Below are positions 10,911 through 24,696 of a DNA stretch of 64,000 bases, in pieces (within the stretch, counting starts at the first letter, position 1; each line of letters starts with the position of its first letter). The stretch is from Quercus robur. Its lineage: Eukaryota; Streptophyta; Magnoliopsida; Fagales; Fagaceae. A model generated the notes under the pieces. The model did not search any database, was not told where the DNA came from, and was given only the letters and a program-made list of their open reading frames with translations. Where the stretch lies: assembly GCF_932294415.1 (NCBI RefSeq), contig NC_065536.1, positions 2,232,001-2,296,000 on the forward strand, written 5' to 3'. The position numbers and the translations under genes were made by a program.

Positions 10911-13900
10911 CTACATATCATAATCCATATCAGGATCCATATCAGAATTAGGTATGTTATGCACTTCATCTTCATTATTATCCCCTTGCTCTCCCAAATC
11001 TTCTGGAATATTCTCAACTTCAATACCACCCTTACAATATTGAACATTATCTTCAACATCGATAGGGACAACATCGATAGGGACAAAATCGCTAATGGCT
11101 TCTTGTTGGAATGCTTCATTTGCTTCTGTTTGATCATTGGATTCTCCATCACCCACCTCTGGCACATCAAACATTCCCCTATATTGTACACATTGCACAA
11201 CATGCCAAGGTTCACCCCATTTGGTATCACGAAGGTAGAAAACTTGTTTCGCCTGACTAGGTAATATGAAAGGGTCATTTTGATACCACCGACTTTGCAC
11301 ATTGATACTTGTGCAATGTGTCTCAGTTCGTATCGTTCTCCTTCGACCGATCTTATTACCAGTATTGTACCATTCACACTGAAACAAAACAACTTTATAT
11401 TGATACATATACTCCAATTCCCAAATTTTGCACACATGACCATAGAAGTCATGTATTTGTCCATCATGGTCCCCTTCTGTAGATACACCGCTATTTTGGG
11501 TTACACGACGATTGTCCAAGTCTTTTGTATGGAACCTTACACCATTGACCATGCAGACCGAGTATTCTTTCATTAGCAACTTAGGACCATTTGCTAATGA
11601 CCACATTTGTTTTGTAACTTCTGATGAGTCGTTCTCTTTCAATCTATAGATCTATAATGACATGCAACATGTGACATTAGTAGTGAGAAAACTATATAAC
11701 TGCTTAATACTGTTTAATGTGTCACAATATTCAAAATTTCTTACACGTTCTTTGAACCACTTAGGAAACTCTCGTCGTTGTATTTGAGTTATGTCTTCTC
11801 CAGTTGGATTATGTAATGTGTTTTTGTGTTCACTATTCAAAATAAGTGATTTATATTCAGCTAAGAAATGCAAATAATATTAAGGACAATTCAAGCATAA
11901 TCAAAATAAGACTTCACATACTCTAAATACGGCTCCAACTCGGGACAATTGTACAACAAATACCACTGAGCAATATCACGCAATTCACGTGACATCCCCA
12001 CATCATTCTGCCTAGACCCGGTGGGTCGAGCTGTTTGTGAGAAAATCGTCAACCCTTGGCCATATTCACCACAATCAGCATTTCTTTCCCTTCGATTATG
12101 CACGGTTTCAGCTCCATCCAGATATAATGATGAGAAAGTAATACACTCTTTAAGAATGTAAGCCTCTGCAATTGAACCTTCTGGTCGAGCTCGGTTAGAA
12201 ACGTATCTTTTCAACGTTCCAAGAAACCTTCAAGGAAAAATGAATTGCGAGTATGACTACATACACAATATAATTTGCTTAAAAAAAAAAAAACACTCGC
12301 CAGACTATAATTAATGGATGGAGAGAGTTACCTTTCAATGGGATACATCCACCTATATTGCACTGGTCCTCCAAGAATGGCTTCACGAGGTAGGTGAACA
12401 GCAAGATGAACCATTACATCAAAAAATGCTGGAGGAAAGTACTTCTCGAGTTTGCATAGTATGAGAAGTATACGTCCTTCTAATTTCTCCAAGTCGCTCT
12501 TCCTTAGGGTCCTAGAGCATAAGTCTTGAAAAAAACTGCCCAACTCAAACAATACTGTACAAATGTCCTTATCAGCAAAACCCCGCATCCCAATTGGAAG
12601 AATCCGCTGTAAAAGCACATGACAGTCATGGCTTTTCAGATTTAATAGTCTACCATTTCTTGTGTTCACCGACCTCGATATGTTTGCTGCATAGCCATCT
12701 GGATACTTAACTGATTTCAAAAATTCATAAAAACCATCCCTTTCTTCAGGATACAATGAAAAGAAGGCATGAGGCTTGTCAAATGATCCATCAGGACGTT
12801 CTTGGAGGTGCAAAACACTCCTTATGCCCATATTTTTCAAGTCCTTGCGTGCCTTGTCTGTGTCCTTGTTTTTCCCCTCAATTCCCAACAAAGTTCCGAA
12901 TGTACTCTCACTAATATTTTTCTCAACATGCATGACATCAATATTGTGTTTAAGCTTCTTATTCCTCCAGTATGGTAGCTTGTATAGGATACTTTTCTTT
13001 GACCAATTCGGTCCCCCAATAATTGGACGCTTTTTCTTATTGTTTGGATTCTTTCCTAAAATTATATTTGGCATTCGGTCAAATTGCTCATTTATCTTTT
13101 CCACCGGTAACTCCAATGATCTCATCCGTTTCTCAATTTTACCATTGAATGAGCAACTCCTTCGCCAAGGGTGGTCCATAGGCAAGTAGGCACGATGGTT
13201 AGTGTATCCAATTTTACTTTCCAATGTCTCCGAATATGGTTCATCATTGCAAGTGTAACAAGCATGATAACCCTTTGTCCTCCATCCAGACACATTACCG
13301 AATCCAGGATAGTCATGTATTGTCCACAACAAAGCGGCACGCATCTGAAAATGCATACCACAAGATGCATCGTAAGTGCGTGCACCCTCTTCCCACAACT
13401 CCTTCAACTCATCAACCAATGGCCTCAAGAAAACATCAAGCTCATTTCCTGGTTGACTGGGTCCAGGAATAAGTAAGGACATCATAAAATAAGGTTCTTT
13501 CATAACTAACCAAGGTGGTAGGTTATAGGGAATGAGGATGACAGGCCACATACTGTAGTTATTGTTCATATTCCCAAAAGGATTAAAACCATCTGTAGCC
13601 ATCCCTAACCTCACATTGCGAGGTTCTAGGGCAAACTCATGATGTTTCAAATCAAACTCCTTCCACTCCTGACTATCAGCTGGATGCCTTAATATCCCAT
13701 CATTCACCCGTTTTTCTATGTACCATCTCATGTCCTCAGCTCTTTTTCTAGACATGTATAATCTCCGCAACCTCGGAGTCAATGGAAAGTAGCGCAATAC
13801 TTTTTGAGCAATCTTCTTACCACCTGTTCTATTATCCTTGTATCTAGGCGTTTGACACACCGGACATTTATCAAGGTTTTCATTTTCCTTCCAAAAGAGA

Positions 13901-14541
13901 GCACAATCATTTTTGCACGCATGAATGTGCTCATATGATAAGCCCAAGTCACGTAATATCTTCTTTGCTTCATAAGTTGACCTTGGAACCAAGTTACCTT
14001 TCGGTAAAATCTTACTCAACAAGTCTAGTATCATGTCAAGCCCCTTATTACTCAAGTTGGTTGTTACCTTCACATTTAGCATTTCAATGACAAACTTCAA
14101 AAGAGTATAATCTGTGCAACCTGGATATAGCTCATGCTTTGAATCACTAAACATTTTATCAAAATTACGCACTTCCTCATCTTGCTGGGTGGTATCTCTT
14201 GGTTCCCCTCTAATTCGATCCTCCACCAAGGCATCAATACCATCCAGATGATCATTGTCTGACATTTCTTCATCATCAATGTGCTCATTTAATTCACGGG
14301 GTTCTCCATGATAGTACCACTTAGTATAATCTTGCATAATCCCACGATGAAGCAAATGACTTTGCACAATGTGAGCATGTTGTTGATAGCAATTCAAACA
14401 GTCAATACATGGGCATAGAATTTTTCCACTTCGGTCCACAACAGTCATTGCAAAAGTAAGAAATGACTTCACCCCATCAATATATTGTTGACTTAGTCTG
14501 TCTCTAGGTGTCTTACCAAGTGTCATCCAACTATTATCCAT
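10911..14541 (-). CDS. CACTA transposase TNPD-like (4 exons, 1114 aa)
   Basis: Exons 12332-14541, 11922-12227, 11745-11832 and 10911-11651 join through GT-AG introns with consistent phase. Domains run in the order known for plant En/Spm TNPD. The N-terminal transposase-associated domain begins MDNSWM with CPCIDCLN, a zinc-binding-like cluster. Transposase_21 follows, with LGMATDGFNPFG, WPVILIPYNLPPW, LIPGPSQPGNELDVF and TIHDYPGFGNVSGW. Then comes DUF4218, with HNIDVMHVEKN, LKSHDCHVLLQR and RPEGSIAEAY. The DUF4216-type C-terminus has FHTKDLDNRRVTQNSGV and ends in an acidic tail. The Asp in DGFNPFG and in IHDYPG are plausible catalytic acids. No stop or frameshift breaks the model, so the protein may be functional. 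It would cut and join the element's ends in the nucleus together with the second transposase. Confidence 0.9.
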
Positions 14542-17500
14542 ATCTGATCACACATACAAGGTGAATTTTAAGTCATCAAGATAATGAAATGTCATACATA
14601 ACGTTTTCTAACATCTAAACCTCCAATATACTTTGGAGTGACACATTATATCAAGAAAGAAAAAAAAAATTTGTACCTATTTTATTCTGAATAACAATAA
14701 GGAATTTTTTTATAATCATTATTTTTATTTTTATTCTGGGTTTCTTCCTTTTTGTGGTGGCCAATGACATCTTTTGAATACGGCTGTTATTTCCAACTAA
14801 AAATCTATACAAGTAATATAACACCTATTTTCGTAAATTGGATAGATTAACTGCAAGGCCATTGGGCCTTATGGTTAAAAGTTTCAAACAGGAAGTGATG
14901 GTGGTTTGTACAGTGCCAAAGATTAGCCCAACAACATAGCCCGTGAATGTGATGAAAGAGACATCTAAAAGAAAACAATGAACCATGCAGTAGAGGACAC
15001 ACAAAAGAAAGTTAATTAATACATACAATAGGACAAACAACAAGTAATTGTATTTTTTAATCACAAACAACATTGTTGATAAAATAATTTTTTGTTTCCA
15101 AGAGCAAGTTTGACTAGTATTTATTGAAAATGCAATTGTACTTGCCATGCATAGGAGGTAACAAAATTACTAATTTAAAGCATTTGTCAGGTACGATGAT
15201 GCTTATGCCAAACCCAAACCCAATACTATTTTCCATTTTGTAATTTAAAAATTCTAGGATTAATTATAAATCTTTGACAAATTAATCAGTTCAGATCGGT
15301 CACATTCAAGAATATCTCAACGCCTATTTGTTGTGGATTTAATTTGCAAACTATCAACTTGAAATTTTCCTTGTGAAATAAACAAATAGGAAAAATAGTT
15401 CAAAGCAAAGTTAGTGTTGGTAAACAATATAAACTGTACAACAAACCCACCCTTCCATGTGCTAGCTTCTTGTTTTATATTACTGTTATCATTATTACTT
15501 AGCGTGCTAGTTGATATTCTCTATTATCTATATTTGTCAACCATATAAATTTCATTTATGTGGCTCCACAGTTGGAATGATGTGGTGCTTATTTCAACAA
15601 ACTATTCTGCTCCAGTGAACCTTACTACGCTGGCCCAGTTTAAACTATTCTAGTACAAGGACCTGTGGTGCACCTTGGTTTTGCATTAGGGTACCCCACA
15701 ACTACAAGACTAAGCCAATAAGCCTAGCCCTTCTCAGCAAACATCTATAAAAGCATTCAAAAGTGTGCAAATTTACGTGAGACTCTGCAAAGGTTTTGGC
15801 AAAATAAGTAAATAACCATGCTTTGACCACTTTTTGGTTATTTACCCTTCATGCATATATAATCGGCTATTCCAATTTTCACAATAAATTTGGATTTTTT
15901 TCTGTTTATAATATATTATAATTATAGGCCCCCAGTTTCAAATCACGCAAAGAGATTCTTGCTTAAAATTCGATAAGAATCAACAAACAAAAAGGAAAAG
16001 ATGGATATTTTAACATGAATCATCAAAAACCATGTATCATGTGTGCACCACTGTTGCAATGATTACAAAAATCAACTTGCAGCTAACTTTGACATACTTT
16101 GGGCTCAATATCAGTAAAGCATTGACAACTAGCTAGCATTGAATAGCTTCTTCTAGCTACTTCATTTGCAATGACATACAGAATGATAATGATATTAAAA
16201 AAAAAAAAAAAAATCAAAAACATCTAGCAAATTAGCAATTAATAGGGTCTTCTCTCTTTAACTTTTTTAAACTACTAATATTTTCTTGTTTCCTAGCTAG
16301 TACTATTTATCTACCTTGATTAATAACCATTTTAAAAAAATGTATGAAAAGCATCAATATGCATAAATGAAAAAAAAAATGATATGATGATACAAATTAT
16401 AATATTGTTTATAATATATATATTGTTTTAACAATTTTATATATATATATATATATTGTTTATAATATATTGATTATTATAATATTAAATAATATATTAT
16501 AAGAATTTTAAAAAAGAAAGCAATGAAAAGAAAAAATTTAAAAAAAAAAAACTAAACAAAGAAAATACAAATACCTGGAGCAGACAGCACAAGCACAAGC
16601 ACAGAAGCTTCACAAAATAGAGTCACAAATTCAGGGGCCCACAGCAATAGGTTATTGACAATGATAATGAGAAAGGGACAAAATTAGTCACTCTTTGTTG
16701 TCTAAATTCAACACATAGTACGTTTACCAAAGAAAAATTGAACACATAGTACATACATTACACTATTGCAATTCTGGAAAGTGCAAAACATTTACTTTTA
16801 AACAAAGAGACAAAACTTTTACTTTTAAACAAAGGGATGAAAATTACACTTTCTATTTTCTTTTCCCTGTCCAGGACGAAGAATATGTGTAGTGAAATTA
16901 TGTTGGGAAGCAAATTCTCCCTTTTTGGCACAATCAGTGCATCAACTACTTCGTTCAGTGGTGGGGAAATAACAGATGAACTTGATGTGACTCATTGGAC
17001 AAAGGTTTTTTTTTTTTTTTTTTGGGATACATTATAGAGGAATAAAAAATTTAAAAATCCTCTTTGACACAAACATTGGTCCAATACCATGTGTTATACG
17101 TTTGAAGTCAAATAGTCTAATCCTTAGTGAAAGGTATTTATTTTTTTAATTTTTTTATTTCGAGAATGTAGTGAAAAGTGTTTATAATATGAAAGGAAGT
17201 TTATGTATTTATTTAAAGAGAAAAGGAATGCATATTTAACCTAAATTTCAAAATTTTTTAATATAATAAAAGTGTTGGGGTTAACCCCTACGAGATAGAA
17301 CAGTTGGGTTGAAATGGGTATTTTAGTATAGAGAGAATGGAGGACTTACCTCCCATTCAACAAAAAAACAAAAAGATCTTTTTTTTTTTTAATAATGCCA
17401 GTTTGTAATCTTTTTGGCTTGGGGATAATGTTCTTTTATTCTAAATCTGAACTGGGTTTGTTTGTGTGGTTGCTATATAAAAAGCAAGCACGTCATACTC

Positions 17501-18247
17501 AAGCTAATGATCATTCAGGAATTTCAACAAACAGGTGAGAGACATATTAAATTTGTCCATGAAACACATGCATTCATGCGTATAATTTGAACAAGGAATC
17601 TTTATAAATAAACCAAGAATTGGTGAGCATCATACCTGAGCAAAAACAAGAAAACATTTTTTTTTTTTTTTTTTGGTCACAATAAGATCTTTAAGGTCCT
17701 AGAAAAACCCAAATTCAGTACCAAACAAAAACTACCAAAACCCACAAAAATTAAACTTAAAAATCTAACATATCAAGTCACAAAATTGCATTTATTTAAT
17801 AGACACATTTATGCACACGCATGAAAGGGGAAAAAAATTATAAAAGCAATGTCCAGAATCCATAATGATATACATAAATTTGCTGCTAAGTTTAAATATT
17901 ATAAAATCAATAGGGATTGTTGTTCCATATCTCAAAAAATCAATAGGGAAAGACTCATTACCTTCTCCAATCCCAAAAGCTATGTCCTAAAATCAACACC
18001 CTCTCTAATCCCAAAATCAATATCCTGTTAATCCTGAAAGAAGAAAAAATAATCCACAAAGTCACCAAGTTTAACATGAGAGAGAGAGATAGAGAGAAGA
18101 GTGATGAGAGAGAGAGAGAGCTTACCAGTCTTTTTGGGAGAGGTTGAGAGGCGTGGGTCTGTGTATGGGAGGAGAAAGAGGGAGTAACAATGTTTTGTTT
18201 ACACAAATAAAATAAAATAAAATAAAAGTAAGACTTAACTACAATAC
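14542..18247. other. CACTA interior upstream of TNPD, no gene recognised
   Basis: The sequence is AT-rich and includes TA microsatellite tracts near 16430-16460, A/T homopolymers, and GA repeats near 18080-18120. No ORF has recognisable content. Since transcription runs leftward, this is the presumed 5' region of the transposase gene, unusually far (10 kb) from the right terminus. An untranslated upstream exon is possible but not visible. Confidence 0.5.
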
Positions 18248-18394
18248 TTAGATGCTGTTCCTTAGATGCTATTCTTTAGATCACTCTTGTAAGATTTTAT
18301 CACGTGGCTTTTTTCTCATGATAGAAGTGTATTTTTAAAATTAAGTAGCCACATGGAAGAATCTTAAAAGAGGAACTTAAGTAACAGCACCTAA
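18248..18394. mobile_element. Small MITE inside the CACTA element
   Basis: This 147-bp sequence has inverted ends TTAGATGCTGTTCCTTAGA and, read from the right, TTAGGTGCTGTTACTTAAG. It is flanked by the direct repeat AATAC (18243-18247 and 18395-18399). It has no coding capacity. The superfamily is unassigned. Confidence 0.7.
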
Positions 18395-18777
18395 AATACT
18401 ATACATAAATTTTATCCAATAAAAAATAATGAAAGAAAAAGAAACCTAAAAAGTTTAGAACCCGCCAGAAAATTGGTCACCGCGCGAAAAGAAATAAAAA
18501 AAAATTCACTACGTGCTGTGCACTACTCAAAAGGATAAACTGAACCTCTACTTTTAGTTTGCTTTGCTAGTCTGCTAATTCTATTTGTATACACAAGTAC
18601 ACAACAATTCAATGAGAGCCACACCTTTGTTTTTTAGTTTTTAATATAGAATGAATGTGAGCCACATAATTGTGATATTCTTTTAAGCCTTGAGATTTTG
18701 TTTTACTTGCAACACTGTACATTATACTACTTTCTTCTTCTTTTTTGTTGAGTGTAGCAACGTACTACTTCTCAAAA

Positions 18778-18778
18778 A

Positions 18779-18830
<52 letters not shown>

Positions 18831-18833
18831 TAT
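18778..18833. repeat. (TTA)n-(TA)n microsatellite
   Basis: About 14 TTA units are followed by a TA run. Confidence 0.95.
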
Positions 18834-19580
18834 ACATATTACCACTACTACTTTTTTTTGAGAAAGATTACCACAACTACTTGATAATTATGATTTAGCT
18901 TTGATATTCACATAATTTAGTTTTTTTTTTCTTCTTATGATAATTATGATTAGAAAAAAAAACAATAGTTTTGATTAATTAAGTGAATAAATTTAAAAAG
19001 TACTTAATTTTTCTCTAACATTAATTCATTAATATATATATACACAAATAAACAAATAATAAACATTTTATTTTTAAGATTACAATTCAATATATGTGAT
19101 GTCCATTTTGCAAAAAAAAAATTAAATCTAAATGAAAGTATCACTAAAATATGTGATGGTCCATTTTTACGTTTTGCTATTTTTATTTTCTAAATATAAG
19201 ATGTGAAAACCCACAAAAATCTTTTGCAAATTTTTACTTACATAATATTAGTAATAAACTTATTATATTTTTCCTTTTATAATTATAAAATAAATATTTA
19301 TGACGTCACCGGTCAGACCAAAAAACTGGTAACTAGTCACTTTTTTAGCTCCTTGTTCGTATCAGTTTTTAAAACTAGACTAGACTTGCCAATTCAACCA
19401 GGAACCAATCACTGATCTGGTTTGGTTATAACTAAAAACCGAAAAATAGTAAAAAACCAAAATTAACTACGAATCGGTTGATCAATCGTGAAAACTGAAA
19501 ACCAGGACAGCTCAATCGGTTTTTGAATATTTCTGTTAAGATGCCAAAATGATCCCGAAATAACAGTTGTTATAGCAATC
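18834..19580. other. AT-rich CACTA interior, no gene
   Basis: No coding or repeat structure stands out between the microsatellite and the satellite array. Short echoes such as ACCAAAAAACTGGT and CCGAAAAATAGT are not enough to call a feature. Confidence 0.4.
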
Positions 19581-22500
19581 AAAATTCATATCAAATTAAG
19601 ATATGTAGGGCTGGGTTCAAGTTACACCTAATGTAACTCTAAAAAATGTTACACCACCCAATAACTTATTACTGAATGCATATTTTGAAAATCCAACCAT
19701 TAGATTACATGATCTATCTATTCTTAACATGCATACCAATTTTCATGCCAATTGGGAATAATTTATCATTCATCTTTAAACTCATCTTTTATGCGTTATT
19801 TTAAACTACAAAAACTTGAATTTAGACAATTGATTGATGACATGCCTATTAATCTTTGATCACCTTGAAATTTTGCAAGCATGAAAAATTTATGAAGATA
19901 ATGTAATCTAACGGTAGATTTTCAAAATTCACATCAAATTAAGAAATATAGGACTGGGTTTAAGTTACACTTGATGTAACTCTAAAAAATGTTACACCAC
20001 CCAATAACTTATTATTGAATTCATATTTTGAAAATCTAACCGTTGGATTATATTTTCTATATGTTCTTAACATGCATGCCAATTTTCATGCCAATCGGAT
20101 GTAGTTTACCATTTGATCTTTAAACTCATCTTTTATGCGTTATTTTAAACTACAAAAACTTGAATTTAGACAATTGATTGATGACATGCCTATTAATCTT
20201 TGATCACCTTGAAATTTTGTAAGCATGAAAAATATATAAAGATAATGTAATCTAACGGTAGATTTGTCAAAATTCACATCGAATTAAGAAATATAGGGCT
20301 GGGTTGAAGTTACACCTGCTGTAACTCTAAAAAATGTTACACCACCCAATAACTTATTATTAAATTCGTATTTTGAAAATCTAACCGTTGGATTATATTT
20401 TTTATAAGTTCTTAACATACATGCCAATTTTCATGCCAATCGGATGTAGTTTACCATTTGATCTTTAAACTCATCTTTTATGCGTTATTTTAAACTACAA
20501 AAACTTGAATTTAGACAATTGATTGATGACATGCCTATTAATCTTTGATCACCTTTAAATTTTGTAAGCATGAAAAATATATAAAGATAATGTAATCTAA
20601 CGGTAGATTTGTCAAAATTCACATCGAATTAAGAAATATAAGGCTTGGTTTAAGTTACACCTGCTGTTAACTCTAAAAAATGTTACACCACCCAATAACT
20701 TATTATTGAATTCATATTTTGAAAATCTAACCGTTGGATTATATTTTCTATATGTTCTTACAATGCATACCAATTTTCATGCCAATCGGATGTAGTTTAC
20801 CATTTGATCTTTAAACTCATCTTTTATGCGTTATTTTAAACTACAAAAACTTGAATTTAGACAATTGATTGATGACATGCCTATTAATCTTTGATCACCT
20901 TGAAATTTTGTAAGCATGAAAAATATATAAAGATAATGTAATCCAACGGTAGATTTGTCAAAATTCACATCGAATTAAGAAATATAGGGCTGGGTTTAAG
21001 TTACACCTGCTGTAACTCTAAAAAATGTTACACCACCCAATAACTTATTATTGAATTCATATTTTGAAAATCTAACCGTTGGATTATATTTTCTATATGT
21101 TCTTAACATGCATGCCAATTTTCATGCCAATCGGATGTAGTTTACCATTTGATCTTTAAACTCATCTTTTATGCGTTATTTTAAACTACAAAAACTTGAA
21201 TTTAAACAATTGATTGATGACATGCCTATTAATCTTTGATCACCTTGAAATTTTGTAAGCATGAAAAATATATAAAGATAATGTAATCCAACGGTAGATT
21301 TGTCAAAATTCACATCGAATTAAGAAATATAGGGCTGGGTTTAAGTTACACCTGCTGTAACTCTAAAAAATGTTACACCACCCAATAACTTATTATTGAA
21401 TTCATATTTTGAAAATCTAACCGTTGGATTATATTTTCTATATGTTCTTAACATGCATGCCAATTTTCATGCCAATCGGATGTAGTTTACCATTTGATCT
21501 TTAAACTCATCTTTTATGCGTTATTTTAAACTACAAAAACTTGAATTTAAACAATTGATTGATGACATGCCTATTTATCTTTGATCACCTTGAAATTTTG
21601 TAAGCACGCAAAATATATGAAGATAATGTAATCTAACGGTAGATTTGTCAAAATTCACATCGAATTAAGAAATATAAAGCTGGGTTTAAGTTACACCTGC
21701 TGTAACTCTAAAAAATGTTACACCACCCAATAACTTATTATTGAATTCATATTTTGAAAATTTAACCGTTGGATTATATTTTCTATATGTTCTTAACTTG
21801 CATGCCAATTTTCATGCCAATCGGATGTAGTTTACTATTTGATCTTTAAATTCTTCTTTTATGCGTTATTTTAAACTACAAAAATTTGAATTTAAACAAT
21901 TGATTGATGACATGACTATTAATCTTTGATCGCCTTGAAGTTTTGTACACATAAAAAATATATGAAGATAATGTAATCTAATGGTAGATTTGTCAAAATT
22001 CACATCGAATTAAGAAATATAGGGCTTGGTTCAAGTTACACCTGATATAACTCTAAAAAATGTTACACCATCCAATAACTTACTATTCAATTCATATCTT
22101 GAAAATCTAACCATTGGATTACATTTTCTATATGTTTTTAACATGCATGCCAATTTTCATGCCAATCGAATGTAGTTTACCATTTGATTTTTAAACTCAT
22201 CTTTTATGCATTATTTTAGACTACAAAAACTTAAATTTAAATCAATTGATTGATAACATAACTATTAATCTTTGATCACCTCGAAATTTTGTAAGCATAA
22301 AAAATATATGAAGATAATGTAATCTAACGGTAGATTTGTCAAAATTCACATCGAATTAATAAATATAGGGCTTGGTTCAAGTTACACCTGATATAACTCT
22401 AAAAAATGTTACACTATCCAGTAACTTATTATTCAATTTATATTTTAAAAATCTAACCGTTGGATTACATTTTTTATACGTTCTTAACATGCATGCCAAT

Positions 22501-22870
22501 TTTCCTGCCAATCGGATGTAGTTTACCATTTGATCTTTAAACTCATCTTGTATGCGTTATTTTAAACTACAAAAATTTGAATTTAAACAATTGATTGATG
22601 ACATGACTATTAATCTTCGATCACCTTGACATTTTGTAAACATGAAAAATATATGAAGATAATGTAATCTAACGGTAGATTTGTCAAAATTCACATCGAA
22701 TTAAGAAACATAAGGCTTGGTTCAAGTTACACCTAATGTAATTCTAAAAAATGTTACACCATCCAATAACTTATTATTGAATTCATATTTTGAAAATCCA
22801 ACCATTGGATTACATGTTTAATATGTTCTTAATATGCATGTCAATTTTCATACCAATCCGATGTAATTTA
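19580..22870. repeat. Tandem satellite array, ~345-bp unit, ~10 copies
   Basis: The landmark ACACCACCCA, or its variants, recurs at 19651, 19994, 20339, 20685, 21030, 21375, 21720, 22065, 22411 and 22756, giving spacings of 343-346 bp. Each unit also carries GTTACACCTGCTGTAACTC, AATCTAACCGTTGGATTA, CCAATTTTCATGCCAATCGG and CAATTGATTGATGACATG. The central units (about 20690-21650) look nearly identical, while the outer units are more diverged. That pattern is expected from unequal crossing-over. The unit length is close to two nucleosome repeats. Confidence 0.97.
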
Positions 22871-22889
22871 CCCATTATTATCCATTTAA

Positions 22890-24110
22890 CTAATTAAATC
22901 TTATCCAAACCTAACTCAACCAAATTATTATGAGTAAACCCCAACCAACCCAATTACCCAATAATCAAAATTACCAAATTACAACTAAAACTTGTAAATA
23001 AACAAAGTACTCCTAAAATCCTCTAAAATTGCCAAAATGCACCCTAAACCTAAAAAATGACCGAAATATCTCTAAAATCATAAAATTACTAAAATACCCC
23101 TTAAACTTAAAATATTACCAAAATATCCCCGAAAACTATAAAAATACCAAAATACCCCATAAACCTAAAAAATAACCGAAATACCCCGGAAACCTTTAAA
23201 ATGACCGAAATACCCCCCGAAACTTAAAAATGACAAAAAATACGTCCTAAACCTAAGAAATGACTGAAATACTTCCCAAAACCTAAAAAGTACCAAAATG
23301 CCCATGAAACCTAACAATGACCAAAATACCCTCAAAATATTAAAATTAACAAAATACCCCCCCAAAACCTAAAAAATGACCGAAATAGCTCGAAATTATA
23401 AAAATGAGTATTTTGGTCATTTAGGGGTATTTTGATCATTTTTAGGTTTAAGGGTATTTTGATCATCTTTTAGGTTTAAGTTATATTTTTATCACCATAT
23501 AGGTTTTAGGGCATTTTTGTCATTTTATAAGTTTCAGGGGTATTTTAGTCATTTTTTAGGTTTCGGGGGGGTATTTTGGTCATTTTTTAAGGATTAGGGG
23601 TATTTTGGTAATTTTCAAGCATCAAGGCTATTTCGGTCAGTTTTTTTTTTTTGGAGGTATTTTGGTAAATTTTTTATTTTATTTTTATTTTTATTTTTGT
23701 TTCGAGGGTATTTTAACCAAATTTTAGGTTTTAGGGGTATTTTGGTCATTTTTTAAGTTTCGTGTGTACTTTGGTCATTTTTTAAGATTTGGGGGTTTTG
23801 GTCATTTATTAGGTTTAGGGGATATTTTGGTAATTTTTAGTGGCTTTTGAGCATATTTGGTGATTTTTGGGGTATTTTGGTCATTTTTGAGGTTATTTCA
23901 TGGGTATTTTGCTCATTTTAGAGATTTTGGGATATTTTGGTCATTTTAGTGGTTTTTTTTAAGCATAATTGGTGATTTTAGAGATTGTAGGAGTAGTTTG
24001 GTCATTTTAAATGTTTCATGAGTATTTTGCTTATTTTAGAGATTTTGAAGATATATTGGTCATTTTAGTGGGTTTTGAAAATATTTGGTGATTTTATAAA
24101 AATTGGCTTT
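22890..24110. repeat. Strand-switching minisatellite (large imperfect inverted repeat)
   Basis: From about 22980 to 23395 the plus strand repeats units like ACCTAAAAAATGACCGAAAT and ACCCC. From about 23400 to 24100 it repeats the complement, as in GGGGTATTTTGGTCATTTTT followed by AGGTTT. The unit is about 25-37 bp and variable. The two halves face each other around 23395-23400, so a transcript could fold into a long hairpin. Confidence 0.9.
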
Positions 24111-24239
24111 GGGTAGGGTATGGATATCTATGGATAAACAGACCGAGTAACAATTGGGTATGAATACTAATTGGGTAAGGTAATCAGATATCCATAGAAA
24201 AATTAATTGGGTCGGGTATATATGGGTATACCTTACCCA

Positions 24240-24696
24240 TGACCATCCTTAATAGGTGATGAACACTTATTTCTTCACCAAAAACACCTCCATCTTAATA
24301 GTGGATGATAAATTTGGAATTTTGTCACCCTCCAGTTAGTCTTTGGTTAAACAATAGGAGACCAAAATTTATTTCGTCACCAAAAACACCTACATCCTAA
24401 TATTAGGTGACGAGTTTAGAATTTCATCACCTTTGGTAAGTCTTTGGTGACATGAATATTTCGTCACCCTAGGTTTGCCTTTTTTTCATGACCTATAGTG
24501 ACGAAATAAATATTTCATCACCAATTTGTGCATCTTTGGTGATAAAATATTGATTTCGTCACCAATCGGTACATCTTTGGTGACGAAATATTGATTTCGT
24601 CACCAATTTTAAATTTTTTATAATATTTGGTGACGAATTCTTCTTTTCCTCACTAAATGTTATCATTTGGTGACGAAATTGTTTATCCTCACTAGA
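24240..24696. repeat. CACTA right subterminal repeats
   Basis: Many copies of GGTGACGAAAT/ATTTCGTCACC in both orientations mirror the left subterminal region. Confidence 0.85.

Noticed and set aside
10871-11488. 205-aa minus-strand ORF overlapping the TNPD C-terminal exon
   Set aside because: It is a shadow frame of the 10911-11651 exon, which has the domain-like content.
19580-22870. Regular repeats as a possible CRISPR-like array
   Set aside because: The units are ~345 bp and fully tandem, with no spacers. This is a eukaryotic satellite.
23165-23365. 66-aa Phe/Gly-rich ORF on the minus strand
   Set aside because: It is produced by the minisatellite unit and is not a gene.
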